Source of the DNA: Pseudomonas veronii
Lineage (GTDB): Bacteria; Pseudomonadota; Gammaproteobacteria; Pseudomonadales; Pseudomonadaceae
DNA: 64,000 nt
Assembly (NCBI RefSeq): GCF_001439695.1
Contig: NZ_JYLL01000004.1
Location: forward strand, 186,001-250,000
Direction of reading: 5' to 3'
Positions 9,254 through 17,428 of this stretch are shown one piece after another (the stretch's first letter is position 1; every line of letters starts with the position of its first letter). A program made the position numbers and the translations under genes. Below the pieces are notes generated by a model. That model did not search any database and was not told where the DNA came from. It saw nothing but the letters and a program-made list of their open reading frames with translations.

Positions 9254-10216
9254 TCAGTCGTTCAGCGTCTCGCCCCGGTAAGGATGGCGACCGGAGGCGT
9301 ACTTGAAGGACGGTATGAAGCGTGTTTCCAGCAGGTATTGCCGGTCTGCATACCACCCCGCGTCCAGCAGTTGGCGATGGACCTTGGGCAGGCGCCAGCA
9401 CGGCACCGCTGGATAAAAGTGATGTTCCAGGTGAAAGTTCGCGCCGGCGTGCAGCCAGGTGCTCAGGCGCGAGGTACGCGAGCGGGCAGGGGGCTGGTCA
9501 TGGCCCTCGCTGAAGGCATGTTCCTGATAGGCATTGACTGCCGAGAGCAGGAACGCAACCGCCAGGCTCAAGGCAAACCCAAGCAGCAGCCCGTCGATCT
9601 GCCACAGGGCGACCGCGTAGACACTCAACCAGCCGACCTGGCACGCGATATTGCAGCGCGCCAGTCGTCGCACCTGGGCTGCGCTCAAAGGCGAAGGCAA
9701 GGGCGATGGGCTGACCGGCGGGCCGAAAGCCAGGCGCAACGTCGCCTGCAGATAGTTCGAGGTGGCCATCAACCGTGACAGCGCAAGGCGGCTAAACAGG
9801 CTCCGATAACGCGAGAAGTGCCGATAGTCCGGGTCCTGTTCGCTGTTGCTGTAGCGATGGTGTTGCCAATGGTCGACGAAGTAACCGGTCACGCAGAATC
9901 CAGGCAGCAACGAACTGGTGAAAATGCCCAGGTAGCAACTGTGCATAGGCCTGCTGCTCAGGTTGAAGTGGAAACCTTCATGCCCGAGGATCGCTTGCAG
10001 AAACCACCCGTACCCGGCCAGCACCCAAAGGGGCGAGCACAGCAACACCCACAGGGTGGCGGCCGTGTTCGCCACCCACACAAACAGCGCGAGGGGCAGC
10101 AGGAAGAGGCACAAGGCGTAACCGATGATCAACAGGGACTCACCCGACCGGGCCTTGAACAAGGCGCGATCGAGGCGGACCTGAGGCTTGCTGTGGAGTT
10201 GTCTGGCCATTGGCAA
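9254..10216 (-). CDS. Membrane fatty-acid desaturase-like protein
   Basis: Integral-membrane nonhaem diiron desaturase/hydroxylase of 320 aa. The three His boxes are all present: GHEGFH (78-83), HWQHH (116-120) and FHLEHH (261-266). Hydrophobic pairs lie at about residues 28-75, 92-113 and 192-228. It should introduce a double bond, or an OH group, into an acyl or lipid-like chain. Only 4 bp separate it from the upstream SDR gene. In this operon it is probably a tailoring enzyme, not a housekeeping membrane-lipid desaturase. Confidence 0.9.
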   Translation of the reverse strand: MPMARQLHSKPQVRLDRALFKARSGESLLIIGYALCLFLLPLALFVWVANTAATLWVLLCSPLWVLAGYGWFLQAILGHEGFHFNLSSRPMHSCYLGIFTSSLLPGFCVTGYFVDHWQHHRYSNSEQDPDYRHFSRYRSLFSRLALSRLMATSNYLQATLRLAFGPPVSPSPLPSPLSAAQVRRLARCNIACQVGWLSVYAVALWQIDGLLLGFALSLAVAFLLSAVNAYQEHAFSEGHDQPPARSRTSRLSTWLHAGANFHLEHHFYPAVPCWRLPKVHRQLLDAGWYADRQYLLETRFIPSFKYASGRHPYRGETLND

Positions 10217-10220
10217 CGCG

Positions 10221-11048
10221 TTACTCGATCAGTTCAGGTTTGAGCGCGAGGTGCCCGCCGCGGGTCAGCGTGCGCAGGCGCAGGGCGATAAAGGCGTCGA
10301 CCACACTTGGTGCGATACGCGCGGTGTACATGGCCAGCGTGCCCATAAAGGTCAGCCCGCGGTTGCGCAGGCCGTCTTTTTGGCAGGCGCGAACCAGGCC
10401 ATCGGCGGCGGCATCGAGTTTCTCTTCGAGAGACAGCAGGGTCCTGTCACCCCACATGAACGTCACCAGGCGCTTGACCGACAAACCCACGCGCTGGGCG
10501 GGCAAGTGAATGGCGGTGTCGATAAAGCCCGGGTACACGGTGACCACGTCGAGCTGCCCGCGATATTGCATGCGCAGCACGTCCGAATAAGCACTCAGCG
10601 CGCGTTTGCTGGCAGCGTATGCGGCTACATAAGGCGCGTTCACCAGGGCAAACAGCGACGACACGTTGACCACTTTGCCGCGCTTGCGCAGCAACCCCGG
10701 CAGGAACCCGGCCACCAATTGCCATGGCGCGAACAGGTTCACATCCACCGCGCGGGTGACTGCGTCGGTGACGCCGGTTTCACCGCGTTCCAGGGTCAGG
10801 GTGCCGGCGTTATTCACCAGGATATCGATGTCGCCGAAGTCGGTGCTGATGGCGCCAATCACCTGCGCCAGCGCCGTTCGGTCACACAGGTCGACTTGAT
10901 AAAACCCATCCAGCAACCCGGGCTCTTGTGGCGCAAGAATGTCCAGGCCGATCACGGTGGCGCCCTGTTTTTTCAATGTGCAGGCCGCCGCGTAACCGAG
11001 GCCGCGCGCGGTTCCGGTGATCACGACGATTTTTCCGAGCAGGTTCAT
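10221..11048 (-). CDS. Short-chain dehydrogenase/reductase
   Basis: NAD(P)-dependent oxidoreductase of the classical SDR family, 275 aa. The cofactor motif is TGTARGLG near the N-terminus, NNAG follows at about residue 85, and the catalytic set is Ser (VVNVSSLFA) with YAASK. ATG 11048 is used since the Rossmann fold starts immediately (MNLLGKIVVITG); the longer frame upstream is antisense to the flavoprotein gene. It overlaps the upstream gene by 4 bp. The C-terminal third has hydrophobic stretches, as in membrane-associated fatty-acyl SDRs. The substrate is probably a keto or hydroxy group on the chain built by the operon. Confidence 0.88.
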   Translation of the reverse strand: MNLLGKIVVITGTARGLGYAAACTLKKQGATVIGLDILAPQEPGLLDGFYQVDLCDRTALAQVIGAISTDFGDIDILVNNAGTLTLERGETGVTDAVTRAVDVNLFAPWQLVAGFLPGLLRKRGKVVNVSSLFALVNAPYVAAYAASKRALSAYSDVLRMQYRGQLDVVTVYPGFIDTAIHLPAQRVGLSVKRLVTFMWGDRTLLSLEEKLDAAADGLVRACQKDGLRNRGLTFMGTLAMYTARIAPSVVDAFIALRLRTLTRGGHLALKPELIE

Positions 11049-12187
11049 GGGTGCGCTCCGGCGATGCTGAAGGTTGAGTGGGACAAGTAGGTGTCGAGGT
11101 TGCTCGCCATCGAGATCTTCGCCGGCGGGTGAAACTGCAGGCCACGGCAAGCCATCAGCCAGTTCGAACTCTGGTTGCTGGTGATAAACGCCATCCCACC
11201 GAGCATGGCGTGGGCCTGGTCCGAAAGTTCGGTGAGCAGTTGTTCGATGCCGTAGCGCACCAGCAGCAGGCGGGCCAGCACGTTCGGCAGGTCCTGCGGG
11301 TTGCGTTCGATATCCAGCGCCGCGCCTTCCAGCGCACTGATCGCCAGTTGCAGCTGAGCCGCCAGCTCCACGCGGTGATGGGGCGTCCAGCGCCCGGCCT
11401 CGATCACAGACTCGACCAAACCGGCGCAGACCCCCACGTAGGACGCGCAAATCAACAGCTCGAACCAGATGAAACCGACGGTTTGCACGTCGCCCAACAG
11501 GTGTTTGTAGCCGGCGGAAAACAACATGCGTTCGGGCACGAAGACTTCGTTGAGGCGCACCTCGATGCTTTCGGCGGCGGCCAGTGCGCTGTTCTGCCAG
11601 AACGGCGACCGCGTGATGCCCGGTGCATTCGCCGGAATCAGTGCGACCATCAGCTCTTCGCCCTCGGCGGTCTGGCGGGTGTAGCTGGCGGTGAGCAAGT
11701 CCATCGACTGCCCCAGGCAGCAGGGCTTTTTGCTGCCACTGAGCAATACACCTTCAGGGGTTTGCAGCGCCTGCATGTTCGAATCGAGAATGCCGGCGCC
11801 CGAGTTGCCTTCGGCAAACCCCGAGGACAGCAGCAAGCGCTTTTGTGCGACCGCCGCCAACAACAAACCTTCGGCGCCGCCGCCGTTCTGGGTGAGGGCC
11901 AACAGGCTCGCCACGGAAAACTGATGCATGGTGCTGGCCACCGCCAGCGAGGGTGAACGTGCGCCCAGGGCGATCTGCACATGCACAGCATCAAGGATGC
12001 CCGCGCCCAACCCGCCCGCGGCACGGTTGACCAACAGGCCGACCGGCCCTTGTTGCTTGAACAGGGCGATGACTTCGCTAGGCGGCGCTTCGCGTTCGGC
12101 GAATGCGATGCTCGCCAGGCGTTCGTCAAAACCTGGGGCGTAGCTGTGCAGCAAGGCACGCGAGCGATTCAACAGTGAAAGGGACAT
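11045..12187 (-). CDS. Acyl-CoA dehydrogenase-like flavoprotein
   Basis: A 380-aa protein with the acyl-CoA dehydrogenase fold: an N-terminal helical domain, a middle beta domain (about residues 125-225, with ESIEVRLNEVFVPERML typical of the end of that domain) and a C-terminal four-helix domain. No clear catalytic Glu is visible by eye, so it may be a dehydrogenase acting on a carrier-bound acyl chain or a flavin monooxygenase of the same fold. In tambjamine-type pathways an enzyme of this family desaturates a carrier-bound fatty acyl chain before reductive amination, which would fit the neighbours here. It begins 3 bp after the SRPBCC gene. Confidence 0.82.
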   Translation of the reverse strand: MSLSLLNRSRALLHSYAPGFDERLASIAFAEREAPPSEVIALFKQQGPVGLLVNRAAGGLGAGILDAVHVQIALGARSPSLAVASTMHQFSVASLLALTQNGGGAEGLLLAAVAQKRLLLSSGFAEGNSGAGILDSNMQALQTPEGVLLSGSKKPCCLGQSMDLLTASYTRQTAEGEELMVALIPANAPGITRSPFWQNSALAAAESIEVRLNEVFVPERMLFSAGYKHLLGDVQTVGFIWFELLICASYVGVCAGLVESVIEAGRWTPHHRVELAAQLQLAISALEGAALDIERNPQDLPNVLARLLLVRYGIEQLLTELSDQAHAMLGGMAFITSNQSSNWLMACRGLQFHPPAKISMASNLDTYLSHSTFSIAGAHP

Positions 12188-12190
12188 GGT

Positions 12191-12634
12191 TCAGGCCTTC
12201 AAGTAACTCGCCGGGAACAGACCGGTGATGATCGAGTGAATGTTGTCGCGGATGGCTTTGTGGGCCACGGGGTCGAGCATGTCGGCGAGCATCGGCAGGC
12301 CCAGGTCAAAGCGCGAGGCGAAGGTGATGACCGCGTCTTTGCCGTCCGGCAGTACTTGCCAGGTGCCGGAGAAGTGATCGACATCGCCGCTCATTTGCTC
12401 GAAGTGGATTTCCCGGGTCTGGGTATTGAACGTGTCACGCTCCTGCCACTTGAGAATGCCGCTGTGGAAATTGACTTCCCAGGAGGTGAACGACACCTGG
12501 TCGCTGACCTTATTGATCGTGATATTGCGCACCGACTCGCACAGCTCGACGTAGTTGCTGAAGTCGCTGATCACGGCAAAGACTTCATCAGCGCAGGCAC
12601 TGGGGATATGGGCCAGTACGTTGACTTCTTGCAT
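12191..12634 (-). CDS. SRPBCC (polyketide cyclase/START-like) protein
   Basis: A small 147-aa SRPBCC helix-grip protein related to aromatase/cyclases and coenzyme-Q-binding proteins. Typical features are the N-terminal strand and helix (SADEVFAVISDFSNYVELCE), curved strands with alternating hydrophobics and the long C-terminal helix (AHKAIRDNIHSIITGLF). ATG 12634 gives the family start; earlier in-frame codons add an atypical leader. It may bind or cyclise a hydrophobic intermediate. It lies 14 bp after the aminotransferase gene in the operon. Confidence 0.78.
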   Translation of the reverse strand: MQEVNVLAHIPSACADEVFAVISDFSNYVELCESVRNITINKVSDQVSFTSWEVNFHSGILKWQERDTFNTQTREIHFEQMSGDVDHFSGTWQVLPDGKDAVITFASRFDLGLPMLADMLDPVAHKAIRDNIHSIITGLFPASYLKA

Positions 12635-12648
12635 GGGGGAAACTCCAA

Positions 12649-13908
12649 TCAAAGGGATGGTATTGAGGTGGTCAGCGCGTGGGCGAACCCCTCGATCAAC
12701 CGATTGCAATCCTGGGCTGTCAGCAGCGGGGAAGGCGTGAGCCTGACGACCCGGTGGTCATTGAGCGAGTGGCACACAATGATTTGCTGTTCGATCAGGG
12801 CCATGACCATGTTCGCGGCGACCGAGGCGTCGCTGAATTCAAAGCCCAGCAACAAGCCGGCACTGCGCAACTTGACGCGCTCGGCCAGTCCCCTCTGCTG
12901 CAACAGCGCGCTGAAGCGGGCGTGCAGGTCCTGGCCCATCAGCCGGGCACGTTCCACGAGGTCTTCCTGCACCATCACTTGCAATGTGGCCTGTACGGCC
13001 GCCATGGCCAGCGGGTTGGCGCCGAAGGTCGAGGTATGCACCGTGGGGTTGCGGTTGAACGGCGCGTAAATCGCCGCGCTGGCGACCATGGCACTGACCG
13101 GCACGCAGCCACCGGACAGGCTTTTGCCCACCAGCATGATGTCGGGCACCACCTGTTCCTGGTCGCATGCCCACCAATGGCCGGTACGGCCCATGCCGGA
13201 CTGGATTTCGTCGATGATCAGCACGGCGCCGTACTGGTCGCACAGTGCGCGGACACGTGTCAGGTAGCCTGGCGGCGCGAGGATCACACCCGCTTCGGCC
13301 TGGATCGGTTCGAGAATCACACAGGCCTTGTCCGGCGAAGCGCGCAATTGCTGTTCCAGCGCGGCGCTGTCGCCGAAGGGGACGAACGTGCTTTCACTGA
13401 GCAAGCCGCTGAACGGCTCGCGGTAGCTTTCGCGGCCGGTGACGGCGAGTGCGCCGAGGGTCTTGCCGTGGAAGCCGCCGAGGGTCGACAGCGTGCGGCG
13501 GCAGCCGTTGAGCCGGGCTAGTTTCAGGCCGGCTTCGGTGGCCTCGGCACCTGAGTTGCAAAAGAACACATAGTCCAGGTTGCCAGGGCAATGCGCAGCC
13601 AGGGCTTGCGCGGCGAAAGCCTGTTGCGGGTTGAGCAACAGCTTGCTGGCCAGGGCGTTTTGCTGCAGCTGCCGGGTGACGGCCGCCACCACCACCGGGT
13701 GGCCGTGGCCGAGGAAAAATACGCCATAGCCGCCGGCGTCCAGGTACTTGCGGCCTTGGCTGTCGTAGATATAAACGCCATGGCTGGACTGTTCGATCGG
13801 CAAATTCATCAACGACGCAAGGCGCGCGTACCCTGAATTCACGTGCTGGCGGAAGTACTGGTCGACCTGTGCGGCGTCGGCTGCGGGTTCGGTAAGAAGC
13901 GGGTTCAT
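12649..13908 (-). CDS. Class III PLP-dependent aminotransferase
   Basis: A 419-aa class III (omega/ornithine-type) aminotransferase. The phosphate-binding SGAEATE is at 119-125, GGFHGKT at 144-150, the PLP-ring Asp is D233 (IIDEIQSGMGRTG) and the Schiff-base Lys is K262 (VGKSLSGG). These enzymes transfer an amino group to aldehydes or ketones. Immediately upstream and overlapping by 4 bp is a thioester-reductase-like protein, which could release a carrier-bound acyl chain as an aldehyde. The pair could therefore make a primary amine, as the reductase/aminotransferase TamH does in tambjamine biosynthesis. That coupling is inferred from context. Confidence 0.92.
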   Translation of the reverse strand: MNPLLTEPAADAAQVDQYFRQHVNSGYARLASLMNLPIEQSSHGVYIYDSQGRKYLDAGGYGVFFLGHGHPVVVAAVTRQLQQNALASKLLLNPQQAFAAQALAAHCPGNLDYVFFCNSGAEATEAGLKLARLNGCRRTLSTLGGFHGKTLGALAVTGRESYREPFSGLLSESTFVPFGDSAALEQQLRASPDKACVILEPIQAEAGVILAPPGYLTRVRALCDQYGAVLIIDEIQSGMGRTGHWWACDQEQVVPDIMLVGKSLSGGCVPVSAMVASAAIYAPFNRNPTVHTSTFGANPLAMAAVQATLQVMVQEDLVERARLMGQDLHARFSALLQQRGLAERVKLRSAGLLLGFEFSDASVAANMVMALIEQQIIVCHSLNDHRVVRLTPSPLLTAQDCNRLIEGFAHALTTSIPSL

Positions 13909-14969
13909 GCGACTGACGCCTGTGCGACGGTTGGCATCGGCTGCTTGAGCATGCGCGTCAACGCGCCCAGCTTGGGCGCCAAGTGGTTGAGCGAGAGCAG
14001 TAACTCACGGCTGACATCCCGTGCGCTGAACGCCGGTTCGCCGAGCAACTCAGGGAGTGACGTGGGCAGCGGTGTACGCAGGCAGGCATAGCGACACAGC
14101 TGGTTGGCGCGGCCCAGCGCGGCCTGGATATTGCCGGTCAGTGCCGGGAGGAACACTGGGCGGATCAGCCGCTCATAAATATCCGGCGCCATGCAGCGCG
14201 GCCGGGTGAAGGCTTGGGCCTGGGCTTCCATGGATTGGCACATCAGGTCCAACAGGCCGTTGAGATCAAGCGCCTGCGGGCCACTGGTGAGAAAGTAGTC
14301 TGCGCCGATCAAGCGCTGGCGCAACGCGTTGGCAATCGCCCGCGCCGCCACGTCACGGGCGATCAAGTCGATATACCCGGCAGGCGGGCAGGGCACGATA
14401 GGCAGCACGCCGGACATCATCAGCCCCATGGTCATATGAAACCCCTGGAAGTTGGGCATGTGCCCGCTGTCCGAGTCGCCGATGATGATGGAGGGACGAA
14501 AGATCGAAACATCGATACCTGCCGAGCGCACCAGCGTTTCAGCCTGGCGCTTGGCGACTTCGTAAGGCGTTTCTGCTTGCACGCCTTCGTAGTAGTCGCA
14601 CGGATGGGTGAAGGCGGTGCTGATGTGGTAAAGCGGCACGTTGGCTTGCTGGACAAAGTTCACGACGTTTTCGGTGCCGAGGTAGTTCACCGAAAAGATC
14701 TGGTCGATATCGCCATCCATGCGGGTCACCGCTGCGGCGTGGATCACCCAATCGACACGCTTGAGCAGCGCTTCATAAGCGCCGACGTCCAGCCCCAGTC
14801 GCGGGCTGCATATATCGCCCTTGAGCACCTCCACGCGCGGGTGGCGAATGCGGCTTTTACGCGCCAGGCATACCAGGTCAAAGTCCTCTGCCAGGCAGTC
14901 GATCAGTGATTCACCGAGTACGCCTGAGCCACCCGTGAGAAGGACGGTTAATTTTTGCTGTTCTGACAT
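13905..14969 (-). CDS. NAD(P)-binding thioester-reductase-like protein (extended SDR)
   Basis: A 354-aa extended SDR resembling the thioester-reductase domains of NRPS and carboxylic acid reductases and NAD-dependent epimerases. It has an N-terminal TGGSGVLGES, a central HISTAFTH strand carrying the active-site Ser/Thr, and YEVAK as the Tyr-x3-Lys pair. The start is ATG 14969 with GGAAG upstream; ATG 14996 in frame would add nine residues and has a weaker ribosome site. It is the first gene of the ten-gene operon and probably reduces a thioester-bound acyl group to an aldehyde for the next-encoded aminotransferase. No adenylation or carrier-protein gene accompanies it, so the acyl donor would come from outside the cluster. 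Confidence 0.8.
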   Translation of the reverse strand: MSEQQKLTVLLTGGSGVLGESLIDCLAEDFDLVCLARKSRIRHPRVEVLKGDICSPRLGLDVGAYEALLKRVDWVIHAAAVTRMDGDIDQIFSVNYLGTENVVNFVQQANVPLYHISTAFTHPCDYYEGVQAETPYEVAKRQAETLVRSAGIDVSIFRPSIIIGDSDSGHMPNFQGFHMTMGLMMSGVLPIVPCPPAGYIDLIARDVAARAIANALRQRLIGADYFLTSGPQALDLNGLLDLMCQSMEAQAQAFTRPRCMAPDIYERLIRPVFLPALTGNIQAALGRANQLCRYACLRTPLPTSLPELLGEPAFSARDVSRELLLSLNHLAPKLGALTRMLKQPMPTVAQASVA

Positions 14970-15105
14970 GTAGGACGCTTCCTGCGGACTCATCGAAAGA
15001 ATTAACGGTGCGTTCCGCCAAATCCCGGGCACGGATACCCCTGGCGAACACTCTTGCATTCACTGTCGGTAGCGCTGAGGTGCTGTGTGAGGCCGGCAAT
15101 CAGCG

Positions 15106-15126
15106 CTTATCGTTTTCGCGAATAAG
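15106..15126. promoter_or_regulatory. Inverted repeat ahead of the biosynthetic operon
   Basis: CTTAT (15106-15110) and ATAAG (15122-15126) are separated by 11 bp containing TTCGCGAA. The element sits between the AraC regulator and the first enzyme gene, about 137 bp upstream of its ATG. It is a candidate operator, supported only by position and symmetry. Confidence 0.3.
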
Positions 15127-15152
15127 ATGCGATCGATATTGGCTTTTTGATA

Positions 15153-15881
15153 TCAATGCGTCTTGAACGAAACGCTTGTCTTTCGCAAAACCCTGGCAGC
15201 GGTGCGGGGCGTCATGCCAATCATGCGGCGCATGATGCGGGCCAAGTGCGCCTGGTCGGAAAAGCCGCCGTCGGCGGCGGCATCCGACAAGGTGGAACCG
15301 TCAGCGAGGGATTTGGACGCGCGCTCGAGTTTGTTCCAGATGATCCATTGGGACAGCGACACGCCCATCTGGTGCGTGGCGACATAGCGCAAGCGCGGGC
15401 TGGACAGGCCGACCGCACTCGCGGCGCGGCTGACGGAGCCCGGACCGTCGCGGTCCAGGCGCAGAATGTTCAAGGCCTTGTAGAGGCGTTGGTCGATGGG
15501 CGACGTAATCGCCAGCAAGCGCCCCAGCGCTTCCACAAACTGAGACAGGGAGCTGGAGTGGCGAAAGCACTCGAGCAGTTCGTCACTGGCCAGGGCGATG
15601 CCATTGTCTTGCAGCAACGCGTTGAGCGCACGCCCCAACGGGGTATCCGGGTTGACGTAGACAAAGGCCACCGGATGAATGTCGGGCACGGCACGGTGCT
15701 CGACATTGGGCCCAATGATCACGCCGGCCGCGCGGATCGACTGGCCTGGCAACTCCAGGGTGACGGGCTGGTGTACGCCGATGCACAGCTGAATGGCAAC
15801 ATGGGAGTGGGCAGTGTTCTGATCCGCGCGGCCAATGTAGCCGGCCCATGAATCACCAAAGGTAACGTTGCCATCCCACAT
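15153..15881 (-). CDS. AraC-family regulator, probable activator of the biosynthetic operon
   Basis: A 242-aa protein. An N-terminal cupin-like sensing region (about residues 1-110) is followed by two C-terminal helix-turn-helix motifs of the AraC/XylS domain (ASAVGLSSPRLRYVATHQMGVS, written here as one stretch only to mark it, and AAADGGFSDQAHLARIMRRM). ATG 15881 has AGGAAG upstream and is preferred to an in-frame ATG 105 bp earlier. It is on the same strand as, and 183 bp ahead of, the ten-gene operon, which makes it the likely pathway-specific regulator. No autoregulatory site is obvious. Confidence 0.88.
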   Translation of the reverse strand: MWDGNVTFGDSWAGYIGRADQNTAHSHVAIQLCIGVHQPVTLELPGQSIRAAGVIIGPNVEHRAVPDIHPVAFVYVNPDTPLGRALNALLQDNGIALASDELLECFRHSSSLSQFVEALGRLLAITSPIDQRLYKALNILRLDRDGPGSVSRAASAVGLSSPRLRYVATHQMGVSLSQWIIWNKLERASKSLADGSTLSDAAADGGFSDQAHLARIMRRMIGMTPRTAARVLRKTSVSFKTH

Positions 15882-16150
15882 GTAAGGTCTTCCTGACTCA
15901 GAGGGTGAATTTTCCGTGTGCAGGGTAGGCCTGCGCCGGACTTGATTCAAGCATGTGCGCCTGCCCGCGTTATAAAGGGGATACATACAAGCCTGATATT
16001 GTTCCGTAGGATGCTCCCGCCAGGACGCTACTACAAATCAATAGCCCGTCGATCGAGCTGTTAGCGCCCAACGTGCCCATGAGGGGCCTTTTGGGCCCAC
16101 GTGTTCGCTACCCAGCGCGCTTTGATTGACTCGACGGGACCTCGGCCTAA
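15882..16150. promoter_or_regulatory. Divergent intergenic region, AraC regulator / MHS transporter
   Basis: 269 bp separate two divergent starts and must hold both promoters. I see no convincing -35/-10 pair or strong dyad. Confidence 0.4.
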
Positions 16151-17428
16151 ATGTCTTATCTTGAATCTGGCGATTGTCCGGTGACCTTCAGGCAATCGAA
16201 GAAGGTGATACTGGCGACAGTCGTTGGCAATGGCCTGGTGATCTACGACTTCACGGTATACAGCTTTTCTGCCGTGATCATCGGCAAGCTGTTTTTCCCA
16301 TCGGACAGTTCGTTCGCCTCGTTGCTGATGGCATTGTTGACGTTTGGCATCGGTTTCGCGATGCGCCCGCTGGGCGCAATCGTGATCGGCAACCTCGCCG
16401 ACCGCAAAGGGCGAAAAGCCGGCTTGAATGTCACCAATCTATTGATGGCAGCCGGTACCGCCTTGATCGCGTTCATGCCGACGCATGCATCGATCGGCGT
16501 CACCGCAACGGTGTTGCTGGTGCTCTCGCGGTTGCTGCAAGGGTTCGCGACCGGAGGGGAGATCGGCGTGTCGTCCGTGGTGCTGATGGAGTTGGCGGCG
16601 CGCAATCAACGCTGCTATCTGGTCAGTTGGCGTTCTGCCAGCCAGGCGGCCGCGGTTTTGGTGGGGGCGGTTGTCGGTGCCACCACGACCGCATTGCTGA
16701 CCCCCGAACAGTTGCTGGCCTGGGGCTGGCGTATTCCTTTCGTGCTTGGGCTTTTGATTGCCCCGTTTGGGTGGTTCATTCGGCGCAATATGGTGGAGAC
16801 AACACGGCGTGGTATCCAGTCGCCGTCGCTGCGTGTCTTGCTGAAAAACCATCGCCCCCAGCTATTGCTGGGGATCTTGATGATGGCAACCCCCACCGCA
16901 AGCATCTACCTGATGGTGCTCTACATGCCGACCTATCTGGTCCGCACGTTAGGCCTGTCGCCGAGCATGAGCTTGCTTTCGGCGTGCTTTTCCAGCGCGA
17001 TGCTGTTCATTGCCGCGCCATTGTTTGCGCGGTTCGCCGACCGGCTGCCGCGACGCAAGCCGACCCAATACGTGACGATGATCCTCAGCATCCTGTTGGT
17101 CTATCCGGTGTTCCTGGCCTTGACCCATGGGGTCGGCGAGCTGGCTTCCTTGCTGATCATCGGCATCTATTCGGCTGTCGCGATGGGCAACAACGGCGTC
17201 GCTACCGTCATGATCATGGAGGCTTTTCCGGCGCATCACCGCGCCACGGGGATGTCAATGGTCTACAGTTTCGGCGTGACGATCTTCGGGGCCTTCTGCC
17301 CGTTTTTTGTGACGTGGTTGATCGGTGTTACCCAGAACGCAATGGCGCCTTCCTGGTATCTGCTGGGCGCGCTATTGGTCAGCCTGTTCGCACTGGTGAA
17401 ATTTCCAGCGCGCCAGCCGGCTCACTGA
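16151..17428 (+). CDS. MFS transporter, metabolite:H+ symporter (MHS-like)
   Basis: A 425-aa permease of the ProP/ShiA/KgtP type with about 12 TM segments. Between TM2 and TM3 it has the MFS loop motif with RPLGAIVIGNLADRKGRK, characteristic of the metabolite:H+ symporter subfamily. The loop LLQGFATGGEIGVSSVVLMELA matches TM5. It probably imports an organic or amino acid; the substrate is unknown. The ribosome site is weak. Its 3' end overlaps the convergent AraC gene by 7 bp. Confidence 0.88.
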   Translation: MSYLESGDCPVTFRQSKKVILATVVGNGLVIYDFTVYSFSAVIIGKLFFPSDSSFASLLMALLTFGIGFAMRPLGAIVIGNLADRKGRKAGLNVTNLLMAAGTALIAFMPTHASIGVTATVLLVLSRLLQGFATGGEIGVSSVVLMELAARNQRCYLVSWRSASQAAAVLVGAVVGATTTALLTPEQLLAWGWRIPFVLGLLIAPFGWFIRRNMVETTRRGIQSPSLRVLLKNHRPQLLLGILMMATPTASIYLMVLYMPTYLVRTLGLSPSMSLLSACFSSAMLFIAAPLFARFADRLPRRKPTQYVTMILSILLVYPVFLALTHGVGELASLLIIGIYSAVAMGNNGVATVMIMEAFPAHHRATGMSMVYSFGVTIFGAFCPFFVTWLIGVTQNAMAPSWYLLGALLVSLFALVKFPARQPAH

